Positions 41,001 through 48,345 of a stretch of DNA of 64,000 bases are shown here, in pieces. The notes under the pieces were generated by a model. It worked only from the letters and a program-made list of their open reading frames with translations. It was not told the DNA's origin and did not search any database. The DNA comes from Sinomicrobium pectinilyticum. GTDB lineage: Bacteria; Bacteroidota; Bacteroidia; Flavobacteriales; Flavobacteriaceae. The stretch spans positions 36,732 to 100,731 of the forward strand of contig NZ_RJTM01000099.1 of assembly GCF_003725735.1 (NCBI RefSeq). Reading direction: 5' to 3'. The translations under genes were made by a program, and so were the position numbers. The number at the start of each line of letters is the position of its first letter. The first letter of the stretch is position 1.

Positions 41001-43346
41001 GTTATCTTCCACGTCCCAGTCGTATATGAGGATATTGTCCCGGAACCAACGGTATTCGTAGCCTGCCGGCACCTCGTCTACGGTTATATTACCCGGGTTG
41101 CCACAAATTATGTTTGAAGTAACAACCGCTGGGTCCAGGTCGTTCGTGTATACGTTAAAATAGAAACGGGAAAAACATCCGCCCTCGTAAGAGATCACCA
41201 GGCGATACTGCCCGCTACCATCTTGCCCGACAGTATATTCCGAATTCGTCCCAACAGTACCCCAGGTACATGCAGAATTCTTATTGGCACATACGGCATC
41301 CCTGTCTGCAGGGCCGCAGGCGCCGTTTTCATTTAATTTTTCCCAACGGATAGTTCCGTCGGTGACGGATACGTTAACAGCTCTCCTGTCGTTAACCCCG
41401 CAAAGAAAAAACTTGGGAAGGCTGCTACCGTCATCGGTACAGGTCTCTACCACGTCTGCTTCTGCCAGCAATGGATTTACCTGTGTTTCCCCGAAGAGGA
41501 CCACGTCTACGACCTCATCGAGATCGGGACAGGTTGAACCACCCGGCACTTCTTTATGCACGGTATACCTCCCCGGGATATTTACGGTTATACTCTGTGT
41601 ATCCCCGACAATATCCCCGGCCTCATTTCTCCAGGTATAAGTTTCGAATCCCCCTCCCGCAGTAATGGTAAGCTCCCCTTCACAAAGAATTTCCTCCCGC
41701 TCGAAGGTACAGGTAGCGGTACTGGCAAGGATATTTACCGGTACCGGTTCCCCTATATAACAATTGTTTACACCGCTAAGACTGGGATCTTCATTGATCT
41801 CCTCCCCGCTTTCCTTTCCCCGGTATGTGGCATATGCCTGGTTTCGTATAATGTGGGAGCACGCTGCCGCAAAATTGCTGCAATCCGTTGCCACATTAAC
41901 TTTTATTTCCGCCCAGCCCGTTGCTGCCCCGGCTTCCACCATGTCATCGGGGACATTGAATACTATTTCCCCGGTTTCCGTATCATGGGTCCACGTAATT
42001 CTTTCGTTAATAGCAGAAATTTCGACATTGGCCCGGGCATTCAGGGGAAGTTGGTCGCGGATGGTAAAATTCTCCGCATCGTCATTTCCTATATTTTTAA
42101 ATTCTATACGGTATATCAAAGTTTCGCCCAGGGCCACTTCCTGATCGGCAATATCGTTCCCGGCAGGGTCCTGGATTTTCTTCACCAGGCGGATATCGGG
42201 CATGACTACCTCGGCGCTGAAGGCGCTGAAAAAAGGATAGTAAGAATCCCCGCTGGTATCAAACCTCATAGTGGCCTGGGTTTCGTTATTATCCAGCATA
42301 CCGGTAATATCCACAATAGTGGCATCGTACCCCAGTGTATTCCTGCTGGCCGGTACCCTGTCCATAAATTCCACGTTATTTACGGATATCCTGCTGTTAA
42401 AAAAGTTGTCGGGAGGATTGTGACCATCCGAAACATTCTGAAAATTATTATTACTCCCTGCATCGAGTAAAAAGTGATCCCTTGATATGCCCCTGTCACC
42501 TTCCAATGCCAAGGTCATTAAATTGGCCCTTACCGGCCCGGTAGGATTGGTCCGAAAACCACTGACCGGCACATCTACACTGGATTGTCCTGCCTGTGTT
42601 ATCGCCGCAAAACCATCAAAAGAAGTAATAAACCTAGCGGGTAAGGCACGGTCTTTATAAACCAAAAAAATAGTCCAGCCTGCCGAACTTCCCCCGGTAA
42701 AATAAGGATCGGTTGATGACCCATAATTTCCTTCCGATGCACGTACATTCGCCACTGTATATTCTCCCTCGGCATTGTCCAAGTCCATTATATATCCAGT
42801 GATGTCGGCATAACAGGCATAGGGGGCATTATCGCTATCGCCCAGCCCGTCATATACCACTTCCCCGGTAATATCGATATAGGTATTTTCTCCCGGTAAC
42901 TTTAATTTCACCTCACGAATATCCTCCCTATCATTATCGGTTTTACTATTATAGGGGTAAGTACCAGACCAATACAAAGCTGCATATACAATTTCATAAC
43001 ATCCCTGACTATCTGCTATTGTGAGACTGGCATTACTGGAACTGAATATACCGGGACGACCGTTATCTACATTAATGTACTCCATGTTATAACGGTCATT
43101 ATACTCATCATCTCCCCAACCCCACCACCGTGATCCATCATAATTATAAGGATCGTTCGGTCCTTGGTTCGGACCATCATTCCTGTTCAGGATATTGTTG
43201 GAGATCATAGTCATGTTTCCCCTTACCCTTTGTTCATAGCGCACGCCAAAGGGTTCATAAACCTGGGCTTGCATGGCAATGATCGGGGCAAACAGCACAT
43301 ACACAACGAGGACTAATGACCTGAAAGCTGTACTATTCTTCATCAT
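32037..43346 (-). CDS. sprB: Giant SprB-like gliding adhesin with T9SS type B C-terminus
   Basis: 3769 residues. Signal peptide (ends about MQAQ, 28), an N-terminal region (30-385) resembling other gliding-associated surface proteins, and a DUF11-like domain (about 385-540, VKKIQDPAGNDIADQEVALG). Then come roughly 35-40 Ig-like SprB-type modules of about 75-90 residues with the recurring theme C-x-G-(x)-G-x-I-x-(V/I)-x-A-x-GG. A jelly-roll-like domain interrupts them at about 1235-1430. The end, VFTPNGDGYEDAWKI to FIGHFTLYR, is the gliding-motility-associated type B sorting domain. SprB moves along the cell surface as the gliding adhesin. F. johnsoniae SprB is longer (about 6500 residues). 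Flanking genes match the sprC-D-B-F order. Confidence 0.92.
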   Translation of the reverse strand: MMKNSTAFRSLVLVVYVLFAPIIAMQAQVYEPFGVRYEQRVRGNMTMISNNILNRNDGPNQGPNDPYNYDGSRWWGWGDDEYNDRYNMEYINVDNGRPGIFSSSNASLTIADSQGCYEIVYAALYWSGTYPYNSKTDNDREDIREVKLKLPGENTYIDITGEVVYDGLGDSDNAPYACYADITGYIMDLDNAEGEYTVANVRASEGNYGSSTDPYFTGGSSAGWTIFLVYKDRALPARFITSFDGFAAITQAGQSSVDVPVSGFRTNPTGPVRANLMTLALEGDRGISRDHFLLDAGSNNNFQNVSDGHNPPDNFFNSRISVNNVEFMDRVPASRNTLGYDATIVDITGMLDNNETQATMRFDTSGDSYYPFFSAFSAEVVMPDIRLVKKIQDPAGNDIADQEVALGETLIYRIEFKNIGNDDAENFTIRDQLPLNARANVEISAINERITWTHDTETGEIVFNVPDDMVEAGAATGWAEIKVNVATDCSNFAAACSHIIRNQAYATYRGKESGEEINEDPSLSGVNNCYIGEPVPVNILASTATCTFEREEILCEGELTITAGGGFETYTWRNEAGDIVGDTQSITVNIPGRYTVHKEVPGGSTCPDLDEVVDVVLFGETQVNPLLAEADVVETCTDDGSSLPKFFLCGVNDRRAVNVSVTDGTIRWEKLNENGACGPADRDAVCANKNSACTWGTVGTNSEYTVGQDGSGQYRLVISYEGGCFSRFYFNVYTNDLDPAVVTSNIICGNPGNITVDEVPAGYEYRWFRDNILIYDWDVEDNSIEAADTGVYKVEIRQRDVQDGCVFVEDNIIIQNRELTVNIEVDPVTACDVPGLIDITVEDVGPQYNYLITNQTQSVELANSGPTSNTRYTFKPTDAATYHIEVTAEDGSCFYEEDVVVARLDPLQLSANATEYISCNGTGTVELTSGGGGAVHWYAIYRKDGTALNPDYTDDFQQNGTFEITEAGDYQFIVMDEEGCADYANVTVEEYAPVDYDIHTENISCYGESDGSIAIDYAPGGNVIFSYLLEDEAGNDITSAYQVGDNFENLPPGNYRLTVIQTRGNNVCTGAPEDITITQPDSPLTATSGVSETVECDPTAGGQTRIVNAEGGTPPYQYSFDGGVTYNGNNTGYLTSGTHNVSIKDAGGCVYAMVVQVPEPLDPPTATVDVGDYDCEGNAEVTINLDGENADYDYWYEIDGVLNTPDSTSAVFTGITPGNHTIRVNYVTKNPPQAGELMVETFGTGPTVPTPYISSAYCFEPQTGQATACDPNGNPQINDGEYAVTGRIEHPFGTWIQPADHTGLPNGRMLVINVGDVVGEGGIMYRKPVHDVIPDRDVIVSVWGINLNRSGSAGLGDPNLVIQLRDNTDQVVAEYTTADIPKDETWHHYEIPLNPGNRTELDIVILTNSTVIQGNDLALDDIIAYQVPRQCPGTVELPVQIESGREFDVNITNVADLYCHDETTTNISFNVRNFNTATGYEYSVDGGATWNTRTTSPAVVNVPVDTDARQVTLMVRYADGECEMTFTEDVDVPDAVVVDITDVVEATCTVGAGITVEGSGGVPPYRFSIDGGATWTEAGTTGQFQDVAAGTYTIRVRDKNHCTGSLEDIIIDAPVPLTFTAEPVACYNGDSNGQIAVEVQSGNGMYQFQINGGEWRSPNPPTAEGYYFMELSAGTYSVRVKDSAGCIADPVTVVIHNELIATVTATDINCDPGTIEVSPEGGTGNYVYAYVPAGSTVTDGDFSATDIFEVSTGNQGDYDIYVRDNNGGEGYCEYMETVTIALVPELLIDVSAEAAQCYGETGTVNVQITSVQGLYQIDLLDDTNTVVSSVTDMAGTSRLFTNLEGGAYTVKVRDRFGCEKEESVAVDEPEELTADLEAVLPEDCDNTDPDEYGVRFTNYPGNYDGLTVQFSVDNGVNWSSDPEFTGYVSGSELLISMRTYDEATSEEICRVDFEDPFIVPYPPVSLVIDAKAAAVGCDFQVTVEGEGGVPPYTFAVVEGSGEAPPPGSPEWVNDGGVPQPSAEYTFTGLLPGRTYTFLVKDATGCVRANDVDIYDEFDIINTEISYESTPACYQEDNGQITFDINYEDAGEHEDQMRWELKRSGDNTVVRDSNGVIDYTSVPVTVEIDNLPPGEYYLEVIEVDNSGVDACSSASRNIRIGEANQIRVNRIEKQDITCNTPGFVRIVGATGGWGGYTYTLTSPNLNEDIVSTDNVVNITYDKVIDPSLPVDVTISIEDQYGCARDVGTEVLNASQPPQISSVDIKGCSAPFSIEIGATGGSGTYSYSIDNGIGFENNGGIFPNVTAGIYEVMVIDENGCIAGPETVEVYSLFEATAEVSKLLDCSASPDAQITITASGGSGNYSYAIAGGVTVPEGDMPDNPFTLTVPASGEYTVTVYDKGPDNTTTDYTKCEIEKAITVEEPIQPGFVVRATDISCNGADDGTIRITAINNGAEPLSYTLTPMLPGITVMPGGNGFENVPEGSYTVTATGANSCETDSTGILIREPDPIVIPPSGITLTQFGCSQGNNTDEASVSIDPATITGGSGTYVTYEFTDSATSTIVQSGSSPQLIWADPAGGDFIINVYDSEGCMGTANLTIDAFDEIIEAHLIVNDEATCTNGESVSVRATLTSGNTNKIEWSLDDEDGDPDNNTWQPYGTQITGLAPGSYIFLVRHRDTGCIVPVTHTVAEPERFKVVVDVLNDVTCPGSETGRITIEITETSYTGVFEWAIFHANDDTTVIKSGAHNASNGPTPPINLEGGSYNVVVREMDSPECSNTIGFGISEPIGGDIEEETEVTVTPITCERTEGSIYILASGGWGGFTYYVAPTSSPAPSESDFTTTRNYTGLTANAYQVWVKDAGGCIVRLDDVNLSTPTPVTADIAAVPGTELQCIGDDNVQVGVQNVAGGSGNYGYRLNRYADDGTTIVSTSDLSANPAFTNLGAGIYSITVEDEWGCIYTTNTITITEPAPIVATLEIVSGITCENDAEIRASATGGTGGPYMFSENINGPYTSVDTFTKEPGTYTVYARDADNCEPVRSNEVTIAEIQDIAINLDLSSTSVNCYGDNTGVIRASATGGLGNYVYILLDENQDEIAGQQNTSGVFNGLIAGDYHVKVESNDCEKVSGMISVTEPDELVVDPDIIHVSCYGGSDGRISLTATGGTGTVKYAISPNLRQFDETGEFDGLAAGDYTVIAQDANGCFRQFELSVTQPDELDATLSYTAEICKDDGDASIDVQITGGTAPYETSLNNTSDYQSGRVQFAGLTGGETYVVFIKDANGCETYEVISIPEGVDIVPTVTIAYGYCRNSSFTNEVVVNIADPDEVTRVTYSLDGGAPRTNNIFVNLAPGLHTVDVRHTNGCMKSVSFTVDPVTPLDRVEVTATTDVDCYGTETGMITIQATGGHGNIEYAVEGIDVYQSSNIFRDLGAGTYTIIARDEAGCTVTANATIAGPAQPINVQVVDRQEEICQGDSDAYVEIQVSGGTPPYATSLNGPGNYVNNRFMFTGLSGGRTHEIYVKDSGGCVFVAPVIFAGPVTIDPRAVVSYSCSGAYSTNEVTIGVNENVKDNVMYRLDGAAGQLGNTFHNLAPGLHTVEVIHANGCSRNVSFTVDDVEPLELRLEVNNLNQITAIASGGAGGYEYYVDDISLNGKNTYYISHTAVYTVRVVDANGCVAMTSISMEFIDIEIPNVFTPNGDGYEDAWKIRNSEAYPDMIVIIYDRYGRELAKLPQGAGWDGIYKGRLLPTGDYWYTLKLNGENDTREFIGHFTLYR

Positions 43347-43503
43347 ATTTTTGAATTATTTGAGTTTTGCTGTTGTTTTTTCATCCAAACCTGTATAACC
43401 ACGAGTTTTTATTCTAACCGGCACCATATACAGGAAAGTTCTTCTTTATGCAGATATATCCGTTACAGGTATCGGACTCCAATAGATTTCGGGGCTTCAT
43501 ATT

Positions 43504-45792
43504 TTACTCTATTTTTATAATTATTGCTTTTGAATACATGACATCCACAGGGGTATTACCTTGTCTTCCCGGTTGCATTTTCGGGATATGGCCAATGACT
43601 CTTCTGGCCTCATCCTCAAGTCTTTTATGCGGTGCCCGGATGCGAAGCACCGATACCTCTCCATCCGCTCCCACCTTAAATTCAACATAAATACCCTGTA
43701 TTCCGGACAGTCCCAGGCCGGTAGCAACAGATGCCCGGAACCTTCTCTGGATAATTTTGTCTATACCGTTGGCAAGACAGGCTTTTCGTTCTTCATTATT
43801 CCTTAGATTTTCACAATCCGGGAAAACCGGTACGGATTCGATAATATCTACGGGGATATAGGTATTTTTCACTCCGGATTTTATCTCTCCCACGGCAAGC
43901 GGCAAGCCCCGGGCATTCTTCCTTCTCAGGACACTGTCCCGCGTTTGGGGCACTTTTTCGGCCAGTAAATCGGCTTCCAGTTTCAGCTGGCTCTCCAGTC
44001 TGGCCAGTTGGGTGTTGGCATTTTTCACCCGGAATACCCACACGCCACTGTTGTTCAGTTCCCTGGCATGTTGCTTCCGCCGGTTTATAGCCTCTTCCCA
44101 GGAATCGTATTTCTTCACAAATACATAATTGAGATCATTGGCCGGATTTTTAAAATGGCCTGCCTTCCATCCCTTGTCTTTAAGGGTTTGGATGTATTTC
44201 TGCAGATTGGCTTCGTTTTTAAATACATTGGCTATGATGTAGTAGCCATCTTCCACATCCATTAAGGTTGCTGTCTGGGTACGAATGTTCTCCTGTTTTG
44301 CAGCAGCTTCGAACAGCAGGTCGTCTATATCCGGGGCCTGCTCCTGTACTACCGGGACACTTTTTTCTTCAGCCACTGTTACGCCCGGTTCTTCATCCGT
44401 CTCTTGCGAAGCCAGCCCCAATTGTTTTTCTTCCCGCTTTCCGGCACGGTCTATGGAATCCTGTATTTCCTGCATTCGCTCGGCAGTAAGATGTGTATTT
44501 CCCAGTAGCTGGCGTCCCAGTGCAGTGCGTTTTTGCACCCGCACTATGGAATCCTGCATTTGTTTCCTTCGTTCCGCAGTAAGACGGGTATCTCCCAGTT
44601 TCTGAAGCCCGGGGGCACTTTGCCCCTGTTTCTTTTCTTCTTCGGCTTTTTCTTCCCCTGCTTTTTTACCGTCCCCGGTTGCAGGTACTCCTTCCGGAGA
44701 TATTGCAGCCTTTTCAATAGACTCATTTACAGTAACTTCATTCTTTTCACCTCTTGTTGGGACTACCGCCCCACCCTGTTCCGGTTCGGGGGTAAGTTTC
44801 GGGCGCGGTGTGGTTACAGGGCGTTTTCTTCTTCCGGAGCTATAATATCGGGGCGTGTTATCTGCAGGAGTAAAGGTATACGCCAGCCCGAACTCATGCG
44901 TTGTACCAAAATTGGTAATTACCTCACTGAGCCCTTTTTCTATCGTGTATCCCAATGACAAATGGCGGGTCAGGTTAAAACCTATACCGGCTGCAGCCCC
45001 GTAAAAATCATCATACCCTACCTGGAGCCAGCCAATTTTAGGGAAATTAAGCATGAGACTGGCAGAGGGATAAAAATCTTCTCCGGCCTTCCGCGCTCTT
45101 ATCATGGTAGTCATTTCGCCGTCTTCAAAACTTCCTTCCAGCATCTCCATCTTAAGGGTGTACATCACATGCCCCCAAAGAATCTTTCCGGAATTACCGT
45201 ATATATATGACTTATAGTCGGTCAGGTTGAAATTGACCAGGTTTTCGGCATATATCCCCATGTTAAAACTTCCTAGGGTTAGGTTAAGCCCCGGGTGAAA
45301 GGCTATTAAAGAATTGTTTTCGGTATTTTGTAATGCCGGATCGCCCGGGTCGGAAATAAAAACACTTCCCCAGTTTATACCGCTGCGATAGTATACCATA
45401 TTGACCCCCAGAGCGAGGACACCGTTATCGGCTATTTGCACGCCATAGGCGTAATTGGCCATCACACCAAAATTGCTCAGGACCCCGTATTTCTGTTGAA
45501 ACAGCCCGATAGCAAAACCGGTCCTTTCGTTTATTTTTCCGGAAAAACTTCCCATCGACACTTCAAAAGAATTATCGTAATCCGCCCATTGATTTCTATG
45601 GTGAAAGCTTATATATGTATTCACAGGACCGAGAGTCGAGAAGGCCGGGTGTACGAGATAGCGGTTATACCTCAGAAGGTTTTGAGAAGGTACATCGAAA
45701 GAAAGTACAGGACCGGCCTGCCCGCCCTCCTGGCCAAAACCGTAAAGAGAAAACAATAACACTAAAAATATTGGGGGTAGTTTTTGCAGCAT
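43504..45792 (-). CDS. PorP/SprF barrel fused to SPOR and TonB C-terminal domains (sprD position)
   Basis: 762 residues. Signal peptide (SLYGFGQ, about 20), then a PorP/SprF-type barrel (about 25-310; LSFDVPSQNLLRYNRYLVHP). A low-complexity linker (about 315-500) contains two copies of a unit of about 24 residues (LG-(D/N)-T-x-LTAER...QDSI-x-R). A SPOR domain follows (about 530-605, GYYIIANVFKNEANLQKYI), and a TonB C-terminal-like domain ends the protein (about 655-762, VYVEFKVGADGEVSVLRIRAP type). SPOR domains bind denuded peptidoglycan, so the protein could tie the outer-membrane barrel to the cell wall. It starts 4 bp after the upstream gene and lies where sprD does in F. johnsoniae. Confidence 0.8.
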   Translation of the reverse strand: MLQKLPPIFLVLLFSLYGFGQEGGQAGPVLSFDVPSQNLLRYNRYLVHPAFSTLGPVNTYISFHHRNQWADYDNSFEVSMGSFSGKINERTGFAIGLFQQKYGVLSNFGVMANYAYGVQIADNGVLALGVNMVYYRSGINWGSVFISDPGDPALQNTENNSLIAFHPGLNLTLGSFNMGIYAENLVNFNLTDYKSYIYGNSGKILWGHVMYTLKMEMLEGSFEDGEMTTMIRARKAGEDFYPSASLMLNFPKIGWLQVGYDDFYGAAAGIGFNLTRHLSLGYTIEKGLSEVITNFGTTHEFGLAYTFTPADNTPRYYSSGRRKRPVTTPRPKLTPEPEQGGAVVPTRGEKNEVTVNESIEKAAISPEGVPATGDGKKAGEEKAEEEKKQGQSAPGLQKLGDTRLTAERRKQMQDSIVRVQKRTALGRQLLGNTHLTAERMQEIQDSIDRAGKREEKQLGLASQETDEEPGVTVAEEKSVPVVQEQAPDIDDLLFEAAAKQENIRTQTATLMDVEDGYYIIANVFKNEANLQKYIQTLKDKGWKAGHFKNPANDLNYVFVKKYDSWEEAINRRKQHARELNNSGVWVFRVKNANTQLARLESQLKLEADLLAEKVPQTRDSVLRRKNARGLPLAVGEIKSGVKNTYIPVDIIESVPVFPDCENLRNNEERKACLANGIDKIIQRRFRASVATGLGLSGIQGIYVEFKVGADGEVSVLRIRAPHKRLEDEARRVIGHIPKMQPGRQGNTPVDVMYSKAIIIKIE

Positions 45793-45796
45793 ATTC

Positions 45797-48016
45797 TCAG
45801 CGTATTAGCGTTATGGTCCCCTGACGAACCACCTCCTCGCCACCTTTCACTATCCTGTAGAAAAAAACAGGTTTATTGAAAGCGTAGGTCATGGTAGATT
45901 CGGGCCAGTTGTTCTGATATTCCGTAGTTTTTAACAATATGCTTCCGTTGGGACTGAATATGGTTACTTCTACCTCCGGATTAAAGGCATAGATATTCGG
46001 CAATACCCAATAATCATTTATTCCGTCATTATTAGGGCTTACCACATTGGGTATGATATAACTATCCTGGAATTCCACCGTAAAGTTCCGGACCACCTCA
46101 CAATTGCCGATATAAGCGAGGAGTACCAAATCCCCTTCCGTACTCACTTCTACGGAATCGCTGTCTGATATAAGTTCGTTATCTGCACGGAACCACGAAT
46201 AGGAATCCCCGCCGGATGCTGTTACTGTTCGTGTGGCGCCTTCCGGAATAATGATCCTTTCCGGGGCGTCTACCTCAATTACCGAGTCATCAAAAGGGTG
46301 GATCACCAGTTCATTGGAAAATACGGTACATCCGTAAGCCGAAACCCCTAGACGGTACGTGCCTTCTTCCTCGATATTCAATGCGGTGGTATTTTCGGAT
46401 ATTTTTTCCCCGTCTTTATACCACGCATAGGTATAGTCTGTATTTCCGGTCCCGGTTGTTATATTTATGGTTATCGATCCTCCGCAGAGAATATCGTCGG
46501 AAGCTTCTATGGAAACGGTTTCCTGTAATCTCAACTTAATATCCATTTCACCGGAAACCATAATATCATCTCCGAAAGTTGCTTTTAATGTATACGCCCC
46601 GTTATCCGAAGGTTGGTCTATGGTAAGGGAGGTCCCGGTCTTACCGTCCAGGTAATTGCCATTGCGGTACCATTGGTAGTTAAACTCATTTTTATACTGG
46701 TCCAAAACATCTACGGATGTTCCATTCTCCGCAGTAGCATAAATGCCATCGAGTTTAAGAATAGTAAAAGCATTGACACAAGGATTATATTCCACATCAT
46801 GCGCTATATGTATGGTAAACTCCTGCGGATAAGATACATTGACTTCCGGTGAGAAGGCCTCAAGAGAGCAACCGGATCCCTGTACAACTTTTACCTTGTA
46901 TACTCCCGGAGCCGTAACGACCAGAGAAGCCGTTGTTTCACCGGATATTACCACGTTGTCTTTATACCAGGTATACTGCGGATTACCAGCATTCGTGGAA
47001 GCGTTTATGGTTATGTTGTCTCCCGGCAAAAGCAAAACATTACTGTCGGCATCCGTACTCACAGAAACGGACGGCGCGGAAACCTGAACACTATTGGACT
47101 GCGCCGTACATCCGCCCGGGTTTTCCAAACGCAGGTAATATTCCCCGGAAGGATCGCTTCCATTTAAAAAAAGTTCGGGTTGATAACTGGGAGTCCCTAC
47201 CTGTACCCCATCCTTGTACCAGGTATAGATATACGAAGGATTGTCTACATCGGCCATTAATCCGGCATTGTCGCCGGAACATATATCCAATTCCGGAAGG
47301 CCGTCATTAATAGAAACCTGCATACTTCCCCCAATGGTTACGGTAACTTCGTTAGAAGAGGTATCCGAAGAACAATATTGACCGTAATTAACCTCAGCCT
47401 GGTATTTACCAGCCTGCGAAATGGTAATCGAAGGCCCGGTTTCACCGGAAACAACCATTCCGTTCCGGTACCATATATAGGAGGCTTCATCCGGGTAATT
47501 CGCCACGGACAATTCATAAGAACCTCCCGGACACAATGCAACGGTACCGACAACAGTTCCGTTGATCTCGTTTATGGTCAGTTGCTGGTTCACCCTCCGG
47601 TAATACGCACTGAAAGCATTGCTTTCGGCACTCACATTTTCCGGACTGGTACTACGAACCCGCAAACGATAATTATCGCCGGCCGTGGTAACAGGAAAAT
47701 TAAATTGAAAGTTAAAGGAAGAAGAAGATGAATTGTTCTGATCCCCCACCCTGGACAGTTCCGTACGGTTACTAAAACTTCCTTCGGGACCGGACAACTC
47801 CAGTATAAATTCATTATCCGCTCCGAAAGCGCCTGTAGGAATCCAGCTAAAAGCTACCTGGTATGTATTAAAACCTTCCGAAGCACAAGGATTTTCAAAA
47901 TCCGGAACAGGTTTGTTTAATATTTGTGCATATAAAACCCCGCTCTTCATCCCGAAGAGCAACAAAAACAGTGTGTATTTTTTGACAAGGCGTGGTAATT
48001 TTTTATCCATAGGCAT
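45797..48016 (-). CDS. Ig-repeat surface protein with T9SS type B C-terminus (sprC position)
   Basis: 739 residues. A signal peptide (GVLYAQ, about 31) is followed by a first beta domain and about six Ig/PKD-like modules with the repeated theme YTWYKDGV/YIWYRNGM plus Ser/Gly-rich loops. The C-terminal YIIPNVVSPNNDGINDYWVL...RQGTITLIR is the gliding-motility-associated (type B) T9SS sorting domain. It should therefore be exported and attached at the surface. It is the first gene of the operon continuing into the PorP-SPOR-TonB fusion, the SprB-like adhesin and SprF, the same order as sprC-sprD-sprB-sprF. Its transcription start is probably near 48240. An ATG two codons on (48010) is an equal alternative start. 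Confidence 0.8.
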   Translation of the reverse strand: MPMDKKLPRLVKKYTLFLLLFGMKSGVLYAQILNKPVPDFENPCASEGFNTYQVAFSWIPTGAFGADNEFILELSGPEGSFSNRTELSRVGDQNNSSSSSFNFQFNFPVTTAGDNYRLRVRSTSPENVSAESNAFSAYYRRVNQQLTINEINGTVVGTVALCPGGSYELSVANYPDEASYIWYRNGMVVSGETGPSITISQAGKYQAEVNYGQYCSSDTSSNEVTVTIGGSMQVSINDGLPELDICSGDNAGLMADVDNPSYIYTWYKDGVQVGTPSYQPELFLNGSDPSGEYYLRLENPGGCTAQSNSVQVSAPSVSVSTDADSNVLLLPGDNITINASTNAGNPQYTWYKDNVVISGETTASLVVTAPGVYKVKVVQGSGCSLEAFSPEVNVSYPQEFTIHIAHDVEYNPCVNAFTILKLDGIYATAENGTSVDVLDQYKNEFNYQWYRNGNYLDGKTGTSLTIDQPSDNGAYTLKATFGDDIMVSGEMDIKLRLQETVSIEASDDILCGGSITINITTGTGNTDYTYAWYKDGEKISENTTALNIEEEGTYRLGVSAYGCTVFSNELVIHPFDDSVIEVDAPERIIIPEGATRTVTASGGDSYSWFRADNELISDSDSVEVSTEGDLVLLAYIGNCEVVRNFTVEFQDSYIIPNVVSPNNDGINDYWVLPNIYAFNPEVEVTIFSPNGSILLKTTEYQNNWPESTMTYAFNKPVFFYRIVKGGEEVVRQGTITLIR

Positions 48017-48096
48017 TGCTGGGGTTTAGAAGACAGAACATATTGTCACATTTCTGTAAACAAAATCATACGCTCCGTCTGCAGATTCAATAAGAG

Positions 48097-48169
48097 AAAA
48101 AACCCGGTAGGCCTATTATGTCTGGAAAATTCATACCTGTAAACCAAAGCAACACAAGAACCTACCGGG
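48097..48169 (-). ncRNA. Leader hairpin with T tract ahead of the gliding operon
   Basis: Perfect 9-bp arms CCCGGTAGG (48103-48111) and CCTACCGGG (48161-48169) enclose about 49 nt, and on the minus strand the 3' arm is followed by TTTTTT (48097-48102). It lies in the 220-nt leader between the putative promoter and the first gene, so it can act as an attenuator or end a small RNA. A 15-codon ATG frame (MNFPDIIGLPGFFSY, then stop) overlaps the 3' arm. Blocks TTGTGTTG, TTTAC...AGGT and AGACxxAAT match the candidate RNA at 29556-29647. Confidence 0.5.
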
Positions 48170-48244
48170 GCAAGCTACCAACAACTTGATTAACCCTTAT
48201 TACTACAAAATACAACTGACGAAACATGTTGTTTTCTGCAGATG

Positions 48245-48345
48245 TAAAAGTATTGTTAGCCCCCGAAGTTTACCCCGGAATCCATATAGAATTATTTCTA
48301 ACACGGTGTAGAACTTATTCTAGATTTTTTGTAGAACTTATTCTA
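48245..48345 (-). promoter_or_regulatory. Triple TAGAA-N4-TTCTA operator and promoter of the gliding operon
   Basis: Three 14-bp palindromes lie at 48287-48300 (TAGAATTATTTCTA), 48309-48322 and 48332-48345 (both TAGAACTTATTCTA), with starts 22 and 23 bp apart, so on one face of the helix. Read on the minus strand, 34 nt after the last palindrome comes TACTTTTA (48245-48252), close to the Bacteroidota -7 consensus TAnnTTTG. The palindromes thus sit at about -42 to -100, an activator position. The first downstream gene is the sprC-like gene at 48016. Confidence 0.65.

Noticed and set aside
32037..43346. Repeated units that might suggest a CRISPR array or satellite
   Set aside because: The units are diverged at DNA level, about 240 bp long and in one reading frame; they encode Ig-like SprB modules.
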